Shown here: positions 33,846 to 42,610 of the stretch, piece by piece | How the letters are laid out: the number at the start of each line of letters is the position of its first letter | Position numbering within the stretch: position 1 is the stretch's first letter | Assembly (NCBI GenBank): GCA_965208945.1 | Contig: OZ242366.1 | Location: 1,674,001-1,738,000, forward strand | DNA length: 64,000 nucleotides | Reading direction: 5' to 3' | Source of the DNA: JAPPLB01 sp965208945 | GTDB lineage: Bacteria > Acidobacteriota > Terriglobia > Bryobacterales > UBA6623 | The notes under the pieces: model-generated | The model's input: the letters and a program-made list of their open reading frames with translations, nothing else | Told to the model about the DNA's origin: nothing | Database searches by the model: none | Translations under genes and position numbers: made by a program

Positions 33846-33902
33846 TTTCTACATGCTCCGGAATAGAGATACGGAGGATATGCAGGGAAGTTCCGGTTCT
33901 GA

Positions 33903-33990
33903 CCTGAAACGTCCTCCTGATCAGACCGCGTTGACACCGGTCCGGACGTTCCCCGCTGGTATGATCCGCCCGCAGGGGGAGGAAAAACTC
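33903..33990 (+). repeat. Family B repeat, copy 3
   Basis: Blocks CGTCCTCCTGATCAG, CGTTGACACCGG, GGACGTTCCCCGCTGG, TATGATCC and GGGGGAGGAAAAACTC correspond in order to the other two copies. It lies in the 33846-34138 gap, which otherwise carries only the AT-rich region before the LysR gene. Confidence 0.7.
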
Positions 33991-34138
33991 GCCAGGGCAA
34001 GTCAGCATCCTTCGGATTATATGGTTATGGGCACAGAGTCTGCCTGAACAGCGCCGCTCTCCTGCACGCCCCGCATGGGCATGATGATTGATAATATCGA
34101 GAATCCCACAAAATAAGCTATAGTAATGTTCGCCTGCC

Positions 34139-35026
34139 GTGAACTCCGGCCACTTCAAGGTCTTTCGAGACATTGCGCAGACACACAGCGTCAGCCGCGG
34201 CGCTGCAATCAACGGCATCTCGCAATCTGCGGCGAGCCAAATCCTGAAACATCTGGAAAACGACATCGGCGTCATTCTGCTGGATCGCAGCACGCGCCCC
34301 CTGAAGCTCACGCCAGCCGGCCAGCTTTACTTTGACGCCAGCCGCGACATCGTACGCCGCTACGAAGTGATGCGGGCTGAGATTGATTCGCTCAAGGGCG
34401 AGCTCGTCGGATCGGTGCGGGTTGCTTCGATCTACTCGATCGGCCTGTATGAAATGCGGCGCATTCGGGAAGACTTCGAAGAAGAGCACTCCCAGGCGCG
34501 CGTGCATCTCGAGTACATGCATCCCGAAAAGGTCTATGAAGCGGTCAGCGGTGATCAGGCCGATCTCGGGTTGATCAGCTATCCCACGGCAACGAAGAAA
34601 CTCAAGGTGATTCCCTGGCGTATCGAGAAGATGGTTCTCGTTTGCCATCCGCGGCACCGATTGGCGCGGAAGCGGGCGGTTGAAGTCAGCGACTTGGCCG
34701 GTCAGGAGTTCGTGAGCTTCGATCCGGATCTTTCGATCCGCAAGGCGATGGACCGCTTTTTTCGAGAACGCGGGCTGCTGAGGAAAGTGGTGCTCGCGTT
34801 CGACAACATTCAGATGATCAAAGAAGCACTGGTGATCGGCTCGGGGATCAGCCTGCTGCCGGAGCGGACGGTTCGGCAGGAAGTGACGGAAGGAAGGCTG
34901 GTAGCGCACCGCATCGAAGCTCCGGAGCTTGTTCGGCCGGTCGGCATCGTGCAACGACGCCGCACGACGCTCTCGCCCACGGCAGCGGCCTTCCTGAAGT
35001 ATCTGCAGGAGCGCCCCGGGGATTAG
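34139..35026 (+). CDS. LysR family transcriptional regulator
   Basis: 295 residues, GTG start. The N-terminal winged HTH (about 1-60: FRDIAQTHSVSRGAAINGIS, then QSAASQILKHLE) is followed by a LysR substrate-binding domain (about 88-290). The N-terminus resembles the CysB/CbbR-type proteins with divergent helix. Upstream, the strikingly AT-rich stretch 34085-34125 with TATAGT at 34119-34124 gives a -10-like site close to the start. No divergent target gene is adjacent, and the effector is unknown. Confidence 0.9.
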   Translation: MNSGHFKVFRDIAQTHSVSRGAAINGISQSAASQILKHLENDIGVILLDRSTRPLKLTPAGQLYFDASRDIVRRYEVMRAEIDSLKGELVGSVRVASIYSIGLYEMRRIREDFEEEHSQARVHLEYMHPEKVYEAVSGDQADLGLISYPTATKKLKVIPWRIEKMVLVCHPRHRLARKRAVEVSDLAGQEFVSFDPDLSIRKAMDRFFRERGLLRKVVLAFDNIQMIKEALVIGSGISLLPERTVRQEVTEGRLVAHRIEAPELVRPVGIVQRRRTTLSPTAAAFLKYLQERPGD

Positions 35027-35058
35027 CGGCGGTTTTCGAGAGGCCTCACGGCAGCGGT

Positions 35059-35334
35059 ATGGCTGCATACAGTGATAAGCTGACAGCGGGAATGAAGCCG
35101 CTTGCACGCCACCTGGAAGAGGCGGGGATCAGCGTCGGCCGACTCGTCAGCGCGTCGGGCCTCGACCAGAAACGGGTGCTCGCGATCGTCAGCGGCAACT
35201 ACATCCCCAGCCCGTCGCAGAGAGAGCGTCTGGCCTCCGTCCTGGGCGTTGCCATCGACGAGATTTCCTGGGGACACGCGGTGCCGGTCCAGTACATGCG
35301 CGGCAACGGTCCGCAATCCGGACGCCCTACTTGA
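35059..35334 (+). CDS. Small Xre-type helix-turn-helix protein
   Basis: 91 residues. LARHLEEAGISVGRLVSASG, LDQKRVLAIVSGNYIPSPSQ and LASVLGVAIDEISWGH correspond to the five helices of an Xre/Cro HTH domain, with almost nothing else in the protein. It lies 33 bp after the LysR gene and may be co-transcribed. DNA target unknown. Confidence 0.75.
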   Translation: MAAYSDKLTAGMKPLARHLEEAGISVGRLVSASGLDQKRVLAIVSGNYIPSPSQRERLASVLGVAIDEISWGHAVPVQYMRGNGPQSGRPT

Positions 35335-35443
35335 AGACCGCGTCCTTCACCCCCGCGTACTCCGATTCGGCAGGAAAAGCATGCCGCGGCTCCGGCTCCG
35401 TGCTTCTCCGTTTGCTGTAATCCATTACTTGACCCCTGGAATC

Positions 35444-35626
35444 TAGCCTGCTTTTCTCACCACGTGGCGAGGTAAAGTGCGTGAGAGGACCGTCAGGACG
35501 AGGCGCGAGCCGCTTGGCGCGCACAGGCGTACTTGAAAGTACGTCGAGCACGGCAAGCAAGCGCAACGAAGTCCTGGCGGTCATATCGCGTGCTCCGACC
35601 GTCGGGTGGTGAGAAATGCAGGCTAG
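35444..35626 (+). repeat. Family A repeat, complete copy
   Basis: The most symmetrical copy at its ends: TCTAGCCTG at the left and CAGGCTAGA at the right are exact inverted repeats. It occupies most of the gap 35335-35640. The following gene starts 15 bases beyond the right end. Confidence 0.9.
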
Positions 35627-35640
35627 AATCAGTAGTGCGC

Positions 35641-36216
35641 ATGCAAAGGTTTTCTACAGCTTTGCTTGTTGAGGGTATTTTTTTCTTCAGCTGGCCAATT
35701 CATCTTGATGCGAAAACCGTCGTCGTGAAAGCAGGCTGGAAAGAAACCAGAACCACGCTGGCTCAACCTGATTTCCGCCTCAAGCTCCAGATTCAGTTGA
35801 AATCGAACAGGAAGATGAAGGGAATTGTGACCGGAACAACTGGCGCCGGACTGAGGCTTGAACGGAATGGATCCGAGACTTTCATTCAGCGGACCGAGAT
35901 ACATTCAATCCGGCTTGTCCCTCGCAAGGCGAGCAGCCACCGGAATCGAGTTCTTGCCCTCGCGGGAGGCGTTCCTGCCGGACTCGGCGTTGCCTTGGGA
36001 GCGTGGCACGTTGGTTGCGCCGTTGCAGGTGGTTGCGGGGAGCCGTCTGATCCTGTTGGTTCCGCAGGTTTTTATGCGGTCTTGGTGGCTGTTCCGGTTC
36101 TGCTGTACAAGCTCGCGGCGCGGGCTGATCGCGGAGCACTGTTGATCATTCTGGATGACAGTGTTGCGAATCACTCTCTGGGGAGTCCTGTGCACAGAAC
36201 CGTTGTTATCGGCTAG
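35641..36216 (+). CDS. Hypothetical exported protein with membrane segments
   Basis: 191 residues. An N-terminal signal (ALLVEGIFFFSWPIHLDA, about 7-24) is followed by a short polar domain (TLAQPDFRLKLQIQLKSNRK, GTTGAGLRLERNGSETFIQR) resembling small LSm/PRC-like beta barrels, then two hydrophobic stretches (VLALAGGVPAGLGVALGAW, VGSAGFYAVLVAVPVLLY). No family recognised. The ATG follows directly after a family A repeat, so the repeat could supply its leader. The 3' end abuts a transposase relic. Confidence 0.65.
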   Translation: MQRFSTALLVEGIFFFSWPIHLDAKTVVVKAGWKETRTTLAQPDFRLKLQIQLKSNRKMKGIVTGTTGAGLRLERNGSETFIQRTEIHSIRLVPRKASSHRNRVLALAGGVPAGLGVALGAWHVGCAVAGGCGEPSDPVGSAGFYAVLVAVPVLLYKLAARADRGALLIILDDSVANHSLGSPVHRTVVIG

Positions 36217-36229
36217 GAGCCTGTGGATG

Positions 36230-36690
36230 AACTCGTGTTTTCGGGACACGCGGTGGGCCACGGTGTTCAGAGATGAATCCGGTTGATCAGGGGCGGCCGA
36301 GGCCGGTTTGCCGCCGACCCGTCCGGGAAGTGCTCCCGGACTCTCTAAAACAGTCCCGGAAGCGGCAAAATGGTCCCCACCAACGCCGCAATCGCCCGAA
36401 GAAACGGCTCTGACGACACTTTGGCTCTGTCCTTGCAGGGTTCGGGGCGTGCCGATCCCTGCAACGTTCCTCATGAGCACTCCGAGATTGCATCCGCAGG
36501 CGTGGATCAACAATCGGTTCCGAATGTTGGCGTGGCCCCGCCAATGCACCCGCCGCATCCCGCCGGTCCCGTACGTGCGGCCATCGACTGCTCCACCATC
36601 TCCCCGGTTCCCGGCCGCCCGCCGTTGAGTGCGCGTAGGTGTCGTTGCTCCTACACGGCTCATGCCAAACAAGCGCAACGAAGAGATAGC
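36230..36690 (-). pseudogene. DDE transposase C-terminal relic
   Basis: On the minus strand the stretch YGTGGMRRVHWRGHANIRNR, LLIHACGCNLGVLMR, GIGTPRTLQGQ resembles the C-terminal end of certain DDE transposases (R-V-H-x-R-G-x-x-N-x-x-K/R-R-L-L-I-H, N-L-G-L-L-M-R, G-x-G-T-P-R-x-L-Q-G). No N-terminal part or catalytic triad is present. It fills the gap 36217-36765 together with a fragment (CAAACAAGCGCAACGAAG near 36667) that may derive from family A. Confidence 0.55.
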
Positions 36691-36765
36691 ACCTTACCGC
36701 GCACCCCTGCCCTGAGGTTCCGAGAAAGTCAAGTCGGCGCGCCAATTCGTTTAGAATCGGGACTT

Positions 36766-38712
36766 ATGCGCGTTTTCCTGCCATTTTGCCTTCTCCTCCT
36801 CGCCGTCGCCGCCCACGCCGCCGACAGCACCCGCACCGGCCGTTTCACCGTCGAGCATCCGACGCTGCACAATCTCGGCTTCGAGTGGGCCATCACCGGC
36901 GACGACAACCGCAACGCCTCCGTCACGGTCGAGTTCCGCCGCGTCGGCGATGCAGAGTGGCGTCCGGCTCTTCCGCTGGTTCGCGTCGGAGGAGAGCGAA
37001 TCTTCCGCAAACGCGAGCACCTCGAATACACCGTCCCCGACGGCTTCGCGGGAAGCATCCTCAATCTGGACCCCGGCACGGAATACGAATGCCGCTTCAA
37101 GCTGGCCGACCCCGACGGCGCCAGCGGCCAAACGACCAAAACCGTCCGCGTCACCACCCGAACCGAGCCGCAGCCCTACCCGGGCGGACGCATCCGCCAC
37201 GTATATCCGCCCTATCACGAGGGCCCGCGGCAGGAACCCCACTTCAGCAGCCTGCTCGAGGCCTACTACGGCGCCGGACTCGGCGATTGGAACGTCGTCT
37301 GGGAGCGGCGCGTTCAACCGGGCGACACGATCCTCGTCCATGCCGGCCTCTACCGCAATGACCGTCTCAACTACGTCGACCCGATGATGACGCCGTTCGA
37401 CGGAACGAATTGGCTCACGATCAAGGCCACACCCGAAAAACCCATCACCATCAAAGCCGCCGGTGACGGCGAAGTCGTCTTCGACGGCGCGGGAAACCAC
37501 CGCCTGTTCGACGTCACGGCTTCAGCCCATCACATCTTCGACGGACTCACCTTCCGCAACACCGACATCGCCATCTTCGCGGGCTTCAAGGAGGTGAACG
37601 GCGCCGTCGGCCTCACCGTCAAGAACTGCCGCTTCGAGGACATCGGCTTCGGCGTCTGGACCGAGTACGCCGGGTCGAGCGACTTCTACATTGCCGACAA
37701 CATCTTTATCGGCCGTATCGAGCAGCGCAACCTGCTGGTCGGCTGGACCGGCCCGCTGTGGCGCAGCGCCGGCCCCTACGGCTCTCACGAAGTCCGCAGC
37801 TATTACGCCGTCAAGGTCTACGGCCCCGGTCACGTCATCGCCTACAACGCCGTCGCGTACTTTCACGACGGCATCGGCATCTCCACCTACGGAACGCCCG
37901 AGTCCGACCCCGAACGGCGCGCCTCATCCATCGACATCTACAACAACGACATCCACATGTCCGGCGACGACTTCATCGAAACCGACGGCGGCGTGCACAA
38001 CATCCGCGTCTACAACAACCGCGGCGTCAACGCGGCGCACGGCGGCTACAGCTCGCAACCTGTCTTCGGCGGCCCGGCCTATTTCATCCGCAACATCCTC
38101 TACCACGTCCCCAGCGGCGTCGCCTTCAAGTTTTCCGCCAAGGCCGCCGGACTGTTCGCCTACCACAACACCATCATCGGCGAACACGTCGCGAGCGATC
38201 CCTCGTCCAACATGCACTATCGCAACAACCTCTTTCTGGGGCGCGATACTCCCGGCCGCGCTGTGATGATCTGGGCGAATGCCGGCTCGGACTACAGCTC
38301 GGACTACAACGGCTTCCGCCCCAACAAGGATGTCGTCGAGCAATATCGCTGGCTCGCTCCGCGAAGCGGTGAGACGATGTATGAGCCCCGCCCCGAAGAC
38401 TGGCGCACGTTCTCGACGCTCGACGAGTTCCGAGCCGCCACGGGCCAGGAACAGCACGGCCTCGAGCTCGATTTCGACGTCTTCGAGCAGATGATCCCCC
38501 CCGACCCGACGAAGCGCCACGCCGTCTACCACGCCAGGGATCTGAACTTCCGCCTGAAGCCTGGCGGCAAGGCCGTCGACGCCGGCGTCCTCATCCCCAC
38601 CGTCAACGACCACTTCACCGGCAACGCCCCCGACTTGGGCGCCCTCGAATCAGGCCGCCCCCAACCTCACTACGGCCCGCGTTGGCTGAAATCCCAGCCC
38701 TTCTACCAATGA
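36766..38712 (+). CDS. Secreted right-handed beta-helix protein, polysaccharide lyase-like
   Basis: 648 residues. A signal peptide (FLPFCLLLLAVAAHA, about residues 4-18) is followed by a fibronectin-like region (about 20-130) and a parallel beta-helix (about 180-500) built from N/D-rich coils (IDIYNNDIHMSGDDFIETDG, NIRVYNNRGVNAAHGGYSS). The fold occurs in pectate, alginate and chondroitin lyases and in related glycan-binding proteins. Catalytic residues were not assigned. ATG 36766 at the signal peptide is used; the frame is open further upstream but that part runs through the transposase relic. Confidence 0.85.
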   Translation: MRVFLPFCLLLLAVAAHAADSTRTGRFTVEHPTLHNLGFEWAITGDDNRNASVTVEFRRVGDAEWRPALPLVRVGGERIFRKREHLEYTVPDGFAGSILNLDPGTEYECRFKLADPDGASGQTTKTVRVTTRTEPQPYPGGRIRHVYPPYHEGPRQEPHFSSLLEAYYGAGLGDWNVVWERRVQPGDTILVHAGLYRNDRLNYVDPMMTPFDGTNWLTIKATPEKPITIKAAGDGEVVFDGAGNHRLFDVTASAHHIFDGLTFRNTDIAIFAGFKEVNGAVGLTVKNCRFEDIGFGVWTEYAGSSDFYIADNIFIGRIEQRNLLVGWTGPLWRSAGPYGSHEVRSYYAVKVYGPGHVIAYNAVAYFHDGIGISTYGTPESDPERRASSIDIYNNDIHMSGDDFIETDGGVHNIRVYNNRGVNAAHGGYSSQPVFGGPAYFIRNILYHVPSGVAFKFSAKAAGLFAYHNTIIGEHVASDPSSNMHYRNNLFLGRDTPGRAVMIWANAGSDYSSDYNGFRPNKDVVEQYRWLAPRSGETMYEPRPEDWRTFSTLDEFRAATGQEQHGLELDFDVFEQMIPPDPTKRHAVYHARDLNFRLKPGGKAVDAGVLIPTVNDHFTGNAPDLGALESGRPQPHYGPRWLKSQPFYQ

Positions 38713-38830
38713 TCGATTGACGGCATGAAACAGAGCGGCGGGTGCAACCCCGAAGGCCGGCGAGGCTCCCGGCTGCCTTGCCTGCGGCGGGGCTTCGATA
38801 GACTGTGGTTGCGGCTCTGGGTCCGGTCTT

Positions 38831-40462
38831 GTGTCGACAGCCTTGAAGTCACCGTCCACGCCAAGCGAAACGGTTAAACCTGATCGCTCGCGAACTCTCT
38901 CGGGGACTCCCGTCGAGAAGGTCTACACCCGTGACCGTCTGAGCGGCTTCGACCCGAGCGCCGATCTCGGCGATCCGGGCGCCTTCCCGTTCACTCGCGG
39001 CATCCATGCCGACATGTACCGGGGCAAGGCGTGGACGATGCGGCAGTTCTCGGGCTTCGCCGCGCCCGAGGAAACGAACCGCCGCTACCGCTATTTGCTC
39101 GAACACGGACAAACGGGGCTCTCCGTGGCCTTCGACCTGCCCACCTTGATGGGTTATGACGCTGATGACCCCCTGGCGTCCGGAGAGGTAGGCAAGTGCG
39201 GAGTGGCGATTTCAAGCCTGGCGGACATGGAGGAGTTGTTCCGGGACATCCCGCTGGCCGAGGTGACGACGTCAATGACGATCACCTCCTCGGCAGCCAT
39301 TCTGTGGGCCATGTATCTCGTCGTGGCCGAGAAGCAGGGCGCTGATTGGACGCGGCTTTCGGGGACGATCCAGAACGACATTCTCAAGGAGTACATGGCG
39401 CAAAAGGAGTACATCTACCCGCCGCGTCCTTCGATGCGGTTGGTCGTCGATACGCTGGAGTTCGGCGCCGGGAACACTCCGAAGTTCAACCCGATTTCGA
39501 TCAGCGGCTACCACATTCGAGAAGCGGGCGCGACGGCTCTGCAGGAGTTGGTCTTCACCCTCGGCGCCGGAGTCGAATACGTGAAGTGGGCTGTAGAACG
39601 CGGCTTGCAGATCGATCGCTTCGCGCCCCGGTTGAGCTTTTTTTTTGATGTGCACAGCGACTTCTTCGAGGAGATCGCCAAGTTCCGGGCGGCGCGGAAG
39701 ATCTGGGCCAGGCTGATGCGGGATCGCTTCGGCGCGAAGAACGAACGTTCGTGGAAGCTGCGTTTCCATGCGCAGACGGCGGGCGTGTCGCTGACGGCCC
39801 AACAGCCTCGAGTGAATCTTGTTCGTACGGCGATTCAGGCCCTGGCCGCCGTTCTGGGCGGAGCGCAGTCGCTGCACACCAACTCGCTCGACGAGGCATA
39901 CGCCTTGCCGACCGAGGAGGCCGCCTTGCTGGCGCTGCGGACACAGCAGGTGTTGGCCTCTGAGACCGGTGTGATCGAAGCGGTCGATCCGTTCGGGGGC
40001 AGCTACTTCCTGGAACGGCTGACTCTCGATTTGGAAACGGGCTTTTTCGAGCAATTGCAGAAGATCGAAGCGATGGGCGGGATGGTGACGGCGGTCGAGA
40101 ACGGTTATCCGCAGGCAGAGATCGCTCGATCGAGCTACGAGTTCCAGAAGTCCATCGAAGAAGGCCGCCGCCGGATCGTCGGCGTGAACGCATACGTCGA
40201 GCAGGAGCACGAACCCATTCCCACGCTCTCGATCGACCACACTGTCGCCGAGAAGCAGTCGGCGAAGCTCGCCAGGCTGCGGTCGGAACGCGACAACGCC
40301 GCCGTTACCCGAGCCCTCGAAAACCTCGGACGAGCCGCCGAAGGCGATACGAACCTCATGTTCCCCATCCTCGACGCCGTCCGCGCCTACGCCACCCTGG
40401 GAGAAATGTGCGACGTGCTGCGGGGCGTCTTCGGCACCTACAGCGAACAGTCCGCGGTTTAG
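38831..40462 (+). CDS. Acyl-CoA mutase large subunit, isobutyryl-CoA mutase (IcmA)-like signature
   Basis: 543 residues of the methylmalonyl-CoA mutase substrate-binding family, without a C-terminal B12 domain. TRGIHADMYRGKAWTMRQFSG contains Phe where MCM has Tyr (RQYAG, Y89 in P. freudenreichii), and KEYMAQKEYIYPP has Gln where MCM has Arg (R207). Phe/Gln is the published isobutyryl-CoA mutase pattern (F80/Q198); residue equivalences are aligned by eye. The 143-residue B12-binding subunit at 42113 fits an IcmB-like partner. GTG start. The reaction would be reversible isobutyryl-CoA/butyryl-CoA isomerisation. A paralogue with Tyr/Arg is at 55096. Confidence 0.85.
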   Translation: MSTALKSPSTPSETVKPDRSRTLSGTPVEKVYTRDRLSGFDPSADLGDPGAFPFTRGIHADMYRGKAWTMRQFSGFAAPEETNRRYRYLLEHGQTGLSVAFDLPTLMGYDADDPLASGEVGKCGVAISSLADMEELFRDIPLAEVTTSMTITSSAAILWAMYLVVAEKQGADWTRLSGTIQNDILKEYMAQKEYIYPPRPSMRLVVDTLEFGAGNTPKFNPISISGYHIREAGATALQELVFTLGAGVEYVKWAVERGLQIDRFAPRLSFFFDVHSDFFEEIAKFRAARKIWARLMRDRFGAKNERSWKLRFHAQTAGVSLTAQQPRVNLVRTAIQALAAVLGGAQSLHTNSLDEAYALPTEEAALLALRTQQVLASETGVIEAVDPFGGSYFLERLTLDLETGFFEQLQKIEAMGGMVTAVENGYPQAEIARSSYEFQKSIEEGRRRIVGVNAYVEQEHEPIPTLSIDHTVAEKQSAKLARLRSERDNAAVTRALENLGRAAEGDTNLMFPILDAVRAYATLGEMCDVLRGVFGTYSEQSAV

Positions 40463-40643
40463 CCGTCCCTCCTCTCTTGTCGAAGGAGTACGGCTTTCTT
40501 CCGTTCCAAATCAGAGGCGAGAACTATTGGCCGCTTCTCGCGCCGATTCAGGTGCGCGGCGTAGCGAGTGACGGCGAGGACTCACTACGACTATCAGTTG
40601 GCAATCACCTCAAAAACAGTGGTCTCGTGCCATACTAACGCGC

Positions 40644-42068
40644 ATGTTCAGGGTTGCCGCCACGGTTTGTCTCGTTCTCTTGCTCGTTCACTGCGCGGGG
40701 CCGCCGCAATACGATCTCGTGATCGTGAACGGACGGGTGATGGATCCCGAGTCGAGGCTGGACGAGATTCGTAATGTCGGCATTCGAGGCGAAAGCATTG
40801 CCGCGATCAGCGAAGACGCGCTCTCGGGCGCTAAAGTGCTCGATGCGAGCGGGCAGGTCGTGGCGCCGGGTTTCATCGACCTGCATCAGCACGGACATAG
40901 TCCGGACAACTACAAGGCGCAGATTCACGACGGCATCACGACGGCCTTGGAGCTCGAGATCGGCGTCGAGGATATCGCCGCCTGGTACGGCGAGCGCGAG
41001 GGGAAGACGCCCGTCAACTTCGGAGCGAGCATCAGCCATCCCTACTCGCGCAACGTTGTCGTGCTGGGCAGCAACCCCGGCCTTGAGGGCGAAGCGCTCA
41101 TGAAGCCCCTCGATACCGGACAACTCGAACAACTCAAGGATCGCATTCGCCGCGGGCTTTCGGAAGGAGCGCCCGCTGTCGGCTTCGGCCTTGCCTATAC
41201 GCCCGGAGCGACGACCGAGGAGGTTGTCGAGATCTTTCGTGTGGCGGCTGAGCACAACGCCAATTGCCATGTCCACATGCGCACTTCCGAGCCGCCCGGA
41301 TTCGCCAACATCCAGGAAGTCCTCGATGCATCGAAGGAAACCGGGGCGCCGCTGCACATTGTCCACATCAACAGCAGCGCCTCGACGCGTATCCCGCAGT
41401 ACCTCGACATCATCGCGTCCGCACAAGGGCGGGGTGAGGACGTGACGACCGAGTGCTACCCCTACAACCGCGGCTCGACGCTGATCCAGTCACATCTGTT
41501 CAACGACTGGCGGACGTACGACGACGAGCGGCTCGCGGGGTACATCTGGGTCGAGACCGGCGCAACCTTGAGCCGAGAGACCTTCGGGAAATACCGCGAG
41601 CAGGGCGGCACCATCATCTCTCCGCCGAGCTACAGCGAAGAGAACCTGCGAACCGCTGTCGCGAGCCCGATCACCATGATCGCCAGCGACGGCATGTGGC
41701 TCGACAAGGGCCGCGCCCACCCGCGCACGTTCGGGACGTACGCACGCATTCTGGGCCGCTATGTCCGGGAGCAGAAGGCGCTGTCGCTGATGGACGCGCT
41801 GCGGAAGATGTCGCTTGCGCCGGCAAAGCGGCTCGAGCGCCGTGCGCCCATGATGAAGAAGAAGGGCCGGCTGAGCGTGGGAGCCGACGCTGACATCGTC
41901 GTCTTCGATCCCGACACTGTGATCGACAAGGGCACGTTTGAGGACCCGGCTCACTATTCGGAAGGGATCCGGCATGTGCTGGTCAACGGCCAAGTGACCC
42001 TCGAGGACGCTGCGTTCGTCGAAGGCGCGGCGGCCGGCAAGGCGGTCAAGGCGCCGCCGCAAACCTGA
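40644..42068 (+). CDS. Amidohydrolase lipoprotein, N-acyl-D-amino-acid deacylase-like
   Basis: 474 residues. A lipoprotein signal with lipobox LVHC (Cys17) anchors it outside the cytoplasmic membrane. The amidohydrolase core has PGFIDLHQHGH (metal ligands, about 73-83), CHVHMR, HIVHINS and SDGMWLDKGRAHPRTFGTYA, as in D-aminoacylases. It removes acyl groups from N-acyl-D-amino acids in characterised members. It lies between the two halves of a B12-dependent mutase without obvious metabolic link. Confidence 0.88.
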   Translation: MFRVAATVCLVLLLVHCAGPPQYDLVIVNGRVMDPESRLDEIRNVGIRGESIAAISEDALSGAKVLDASGQVVAPGFIDLHQHGHSPDNYKAQIHDGITTALELEIGVEDIAAWYGEREGKTPVNFGASISHPYSRNVVVLGSNPGLEGEALMKPLDTGQLEQLKDRIRRGLSEGAPAVGFGLAYTPGATTEEVVEIFRVAAEHNANCHVHMRTSEPPGFANIQEVLDASKETGAPLHIVHINSSASTRIPQYLDIIASAQGRGEDVTTECYPYNRGSTLIQSHLFNDWRTYDDERLAGYIWVETGATLSRETFGKYREQGGTIISPPSYSEENLRTAVASPITMIASDGMWLDKGRAHPRTFGTYARILGRYVREQKALSLMDALRKMSLAPAKRLERRAPMMKKKGRLSVGADADIVVFDPDTVIDKGTFEDPAHYSEGIRHVLVNGQVTLEDAAFVEGAAAGKAVKAPPQT

Positions 42069-42112
42069 CCAGGGCGGCTTTCTATAATGGCAATGCCGCT
42101 GCACGGCAACCC

Positions 42113-42544
42113 ATGAGCGCAGCATCCTTCTCAGCTTCCGCCCCGCCGATCCGTGTTCTGGTCGCCAAGCCCGGTCTCGACGGCCACGACCGCGGCGCGA
42201 AGGTGATCGCGCGGGCGCTGCGGGACGCCGGCATGGAGGTGATCTATACGGGTCTCAGGCAGACGCCGGAGCAGGTCGTGAACGCGGCGCTCCAGGAAGA
42301 TGTGGAGTTCATCGGTTTGTCGATCCTTTCGGGCGCGCACACCGCGATTATTCCGCGGGTCATGAAGCTGCTCGAGCAAAAGGAAATGGACGACGTGCAA
42401 GTTGTCTTGGGCGGCATCATCCCCGACGAGGACATCGACGCCATGGAACGTCTGGGTGTAGCCGCGGTGTTTCAGCCCGGCACGCCGCTGGAATCGATCA
42501 TCACATTCATTCGCGAAAACCGCCGCGACCGGGATATCGCCTGA
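42113..42544 (+). CDS. Cobalamin-binding small subunit of acyl-CoA mutase
   Basis: 143 residues: a stand-alone B12-binding domain. The D-x-H-x-x-G motif (LDGHDRG, about 23-29; His25 is the lower axial cobalt ligand), SILSGAH and GGIIPDED are the conserved nucleotide-tail contacts. Length and separation from the large subunit match IcmB-type mutases. It could serve the large subunit at 38831, the one at 55096, or both. The ATG follows 44 bp after the aminoacylase-like gene. Confidence 0.93.
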   Translation: MSAASFSASAPPIRVLVAKPGLDGHDRGAKVIARALRDAGMEVIYTGLRQTPEQVVNAALQEDVEFIGLSILSGAHTAIIPRVMKLLEQKEMDDVQVVLGGIIPDEDIDAMERLGVAAVFQPGTPLESIITFIRENRRDRDIA

Positions 42545-42558
42545 GACCTCGATAAGAA

Positions 42559-42588
42559 TTGACACCCCGCGAAGTCCCGTGATACAAC
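42559..42588 (+). promoter_or_regulatory. Candidate sigma70 promoter of the formate dehydrogenase operon
   Basis: TTGACA and TACAAC with an 18-base spacer lie about 25 bases before the ATG of the alpha subunit. Consensus similarity only. Confidence 0.45.
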
Positions 42589-42610
42589 CGGGCGATCAGT
42601 CTTGAAAGCG

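Noticed and set aside
33931..33965. TTGACA and TATGAT in family B read as a promoter
   Set aside because: The spacer is 23 bases, too long for sigma70, and the other two copies do not preserve both hexamers.
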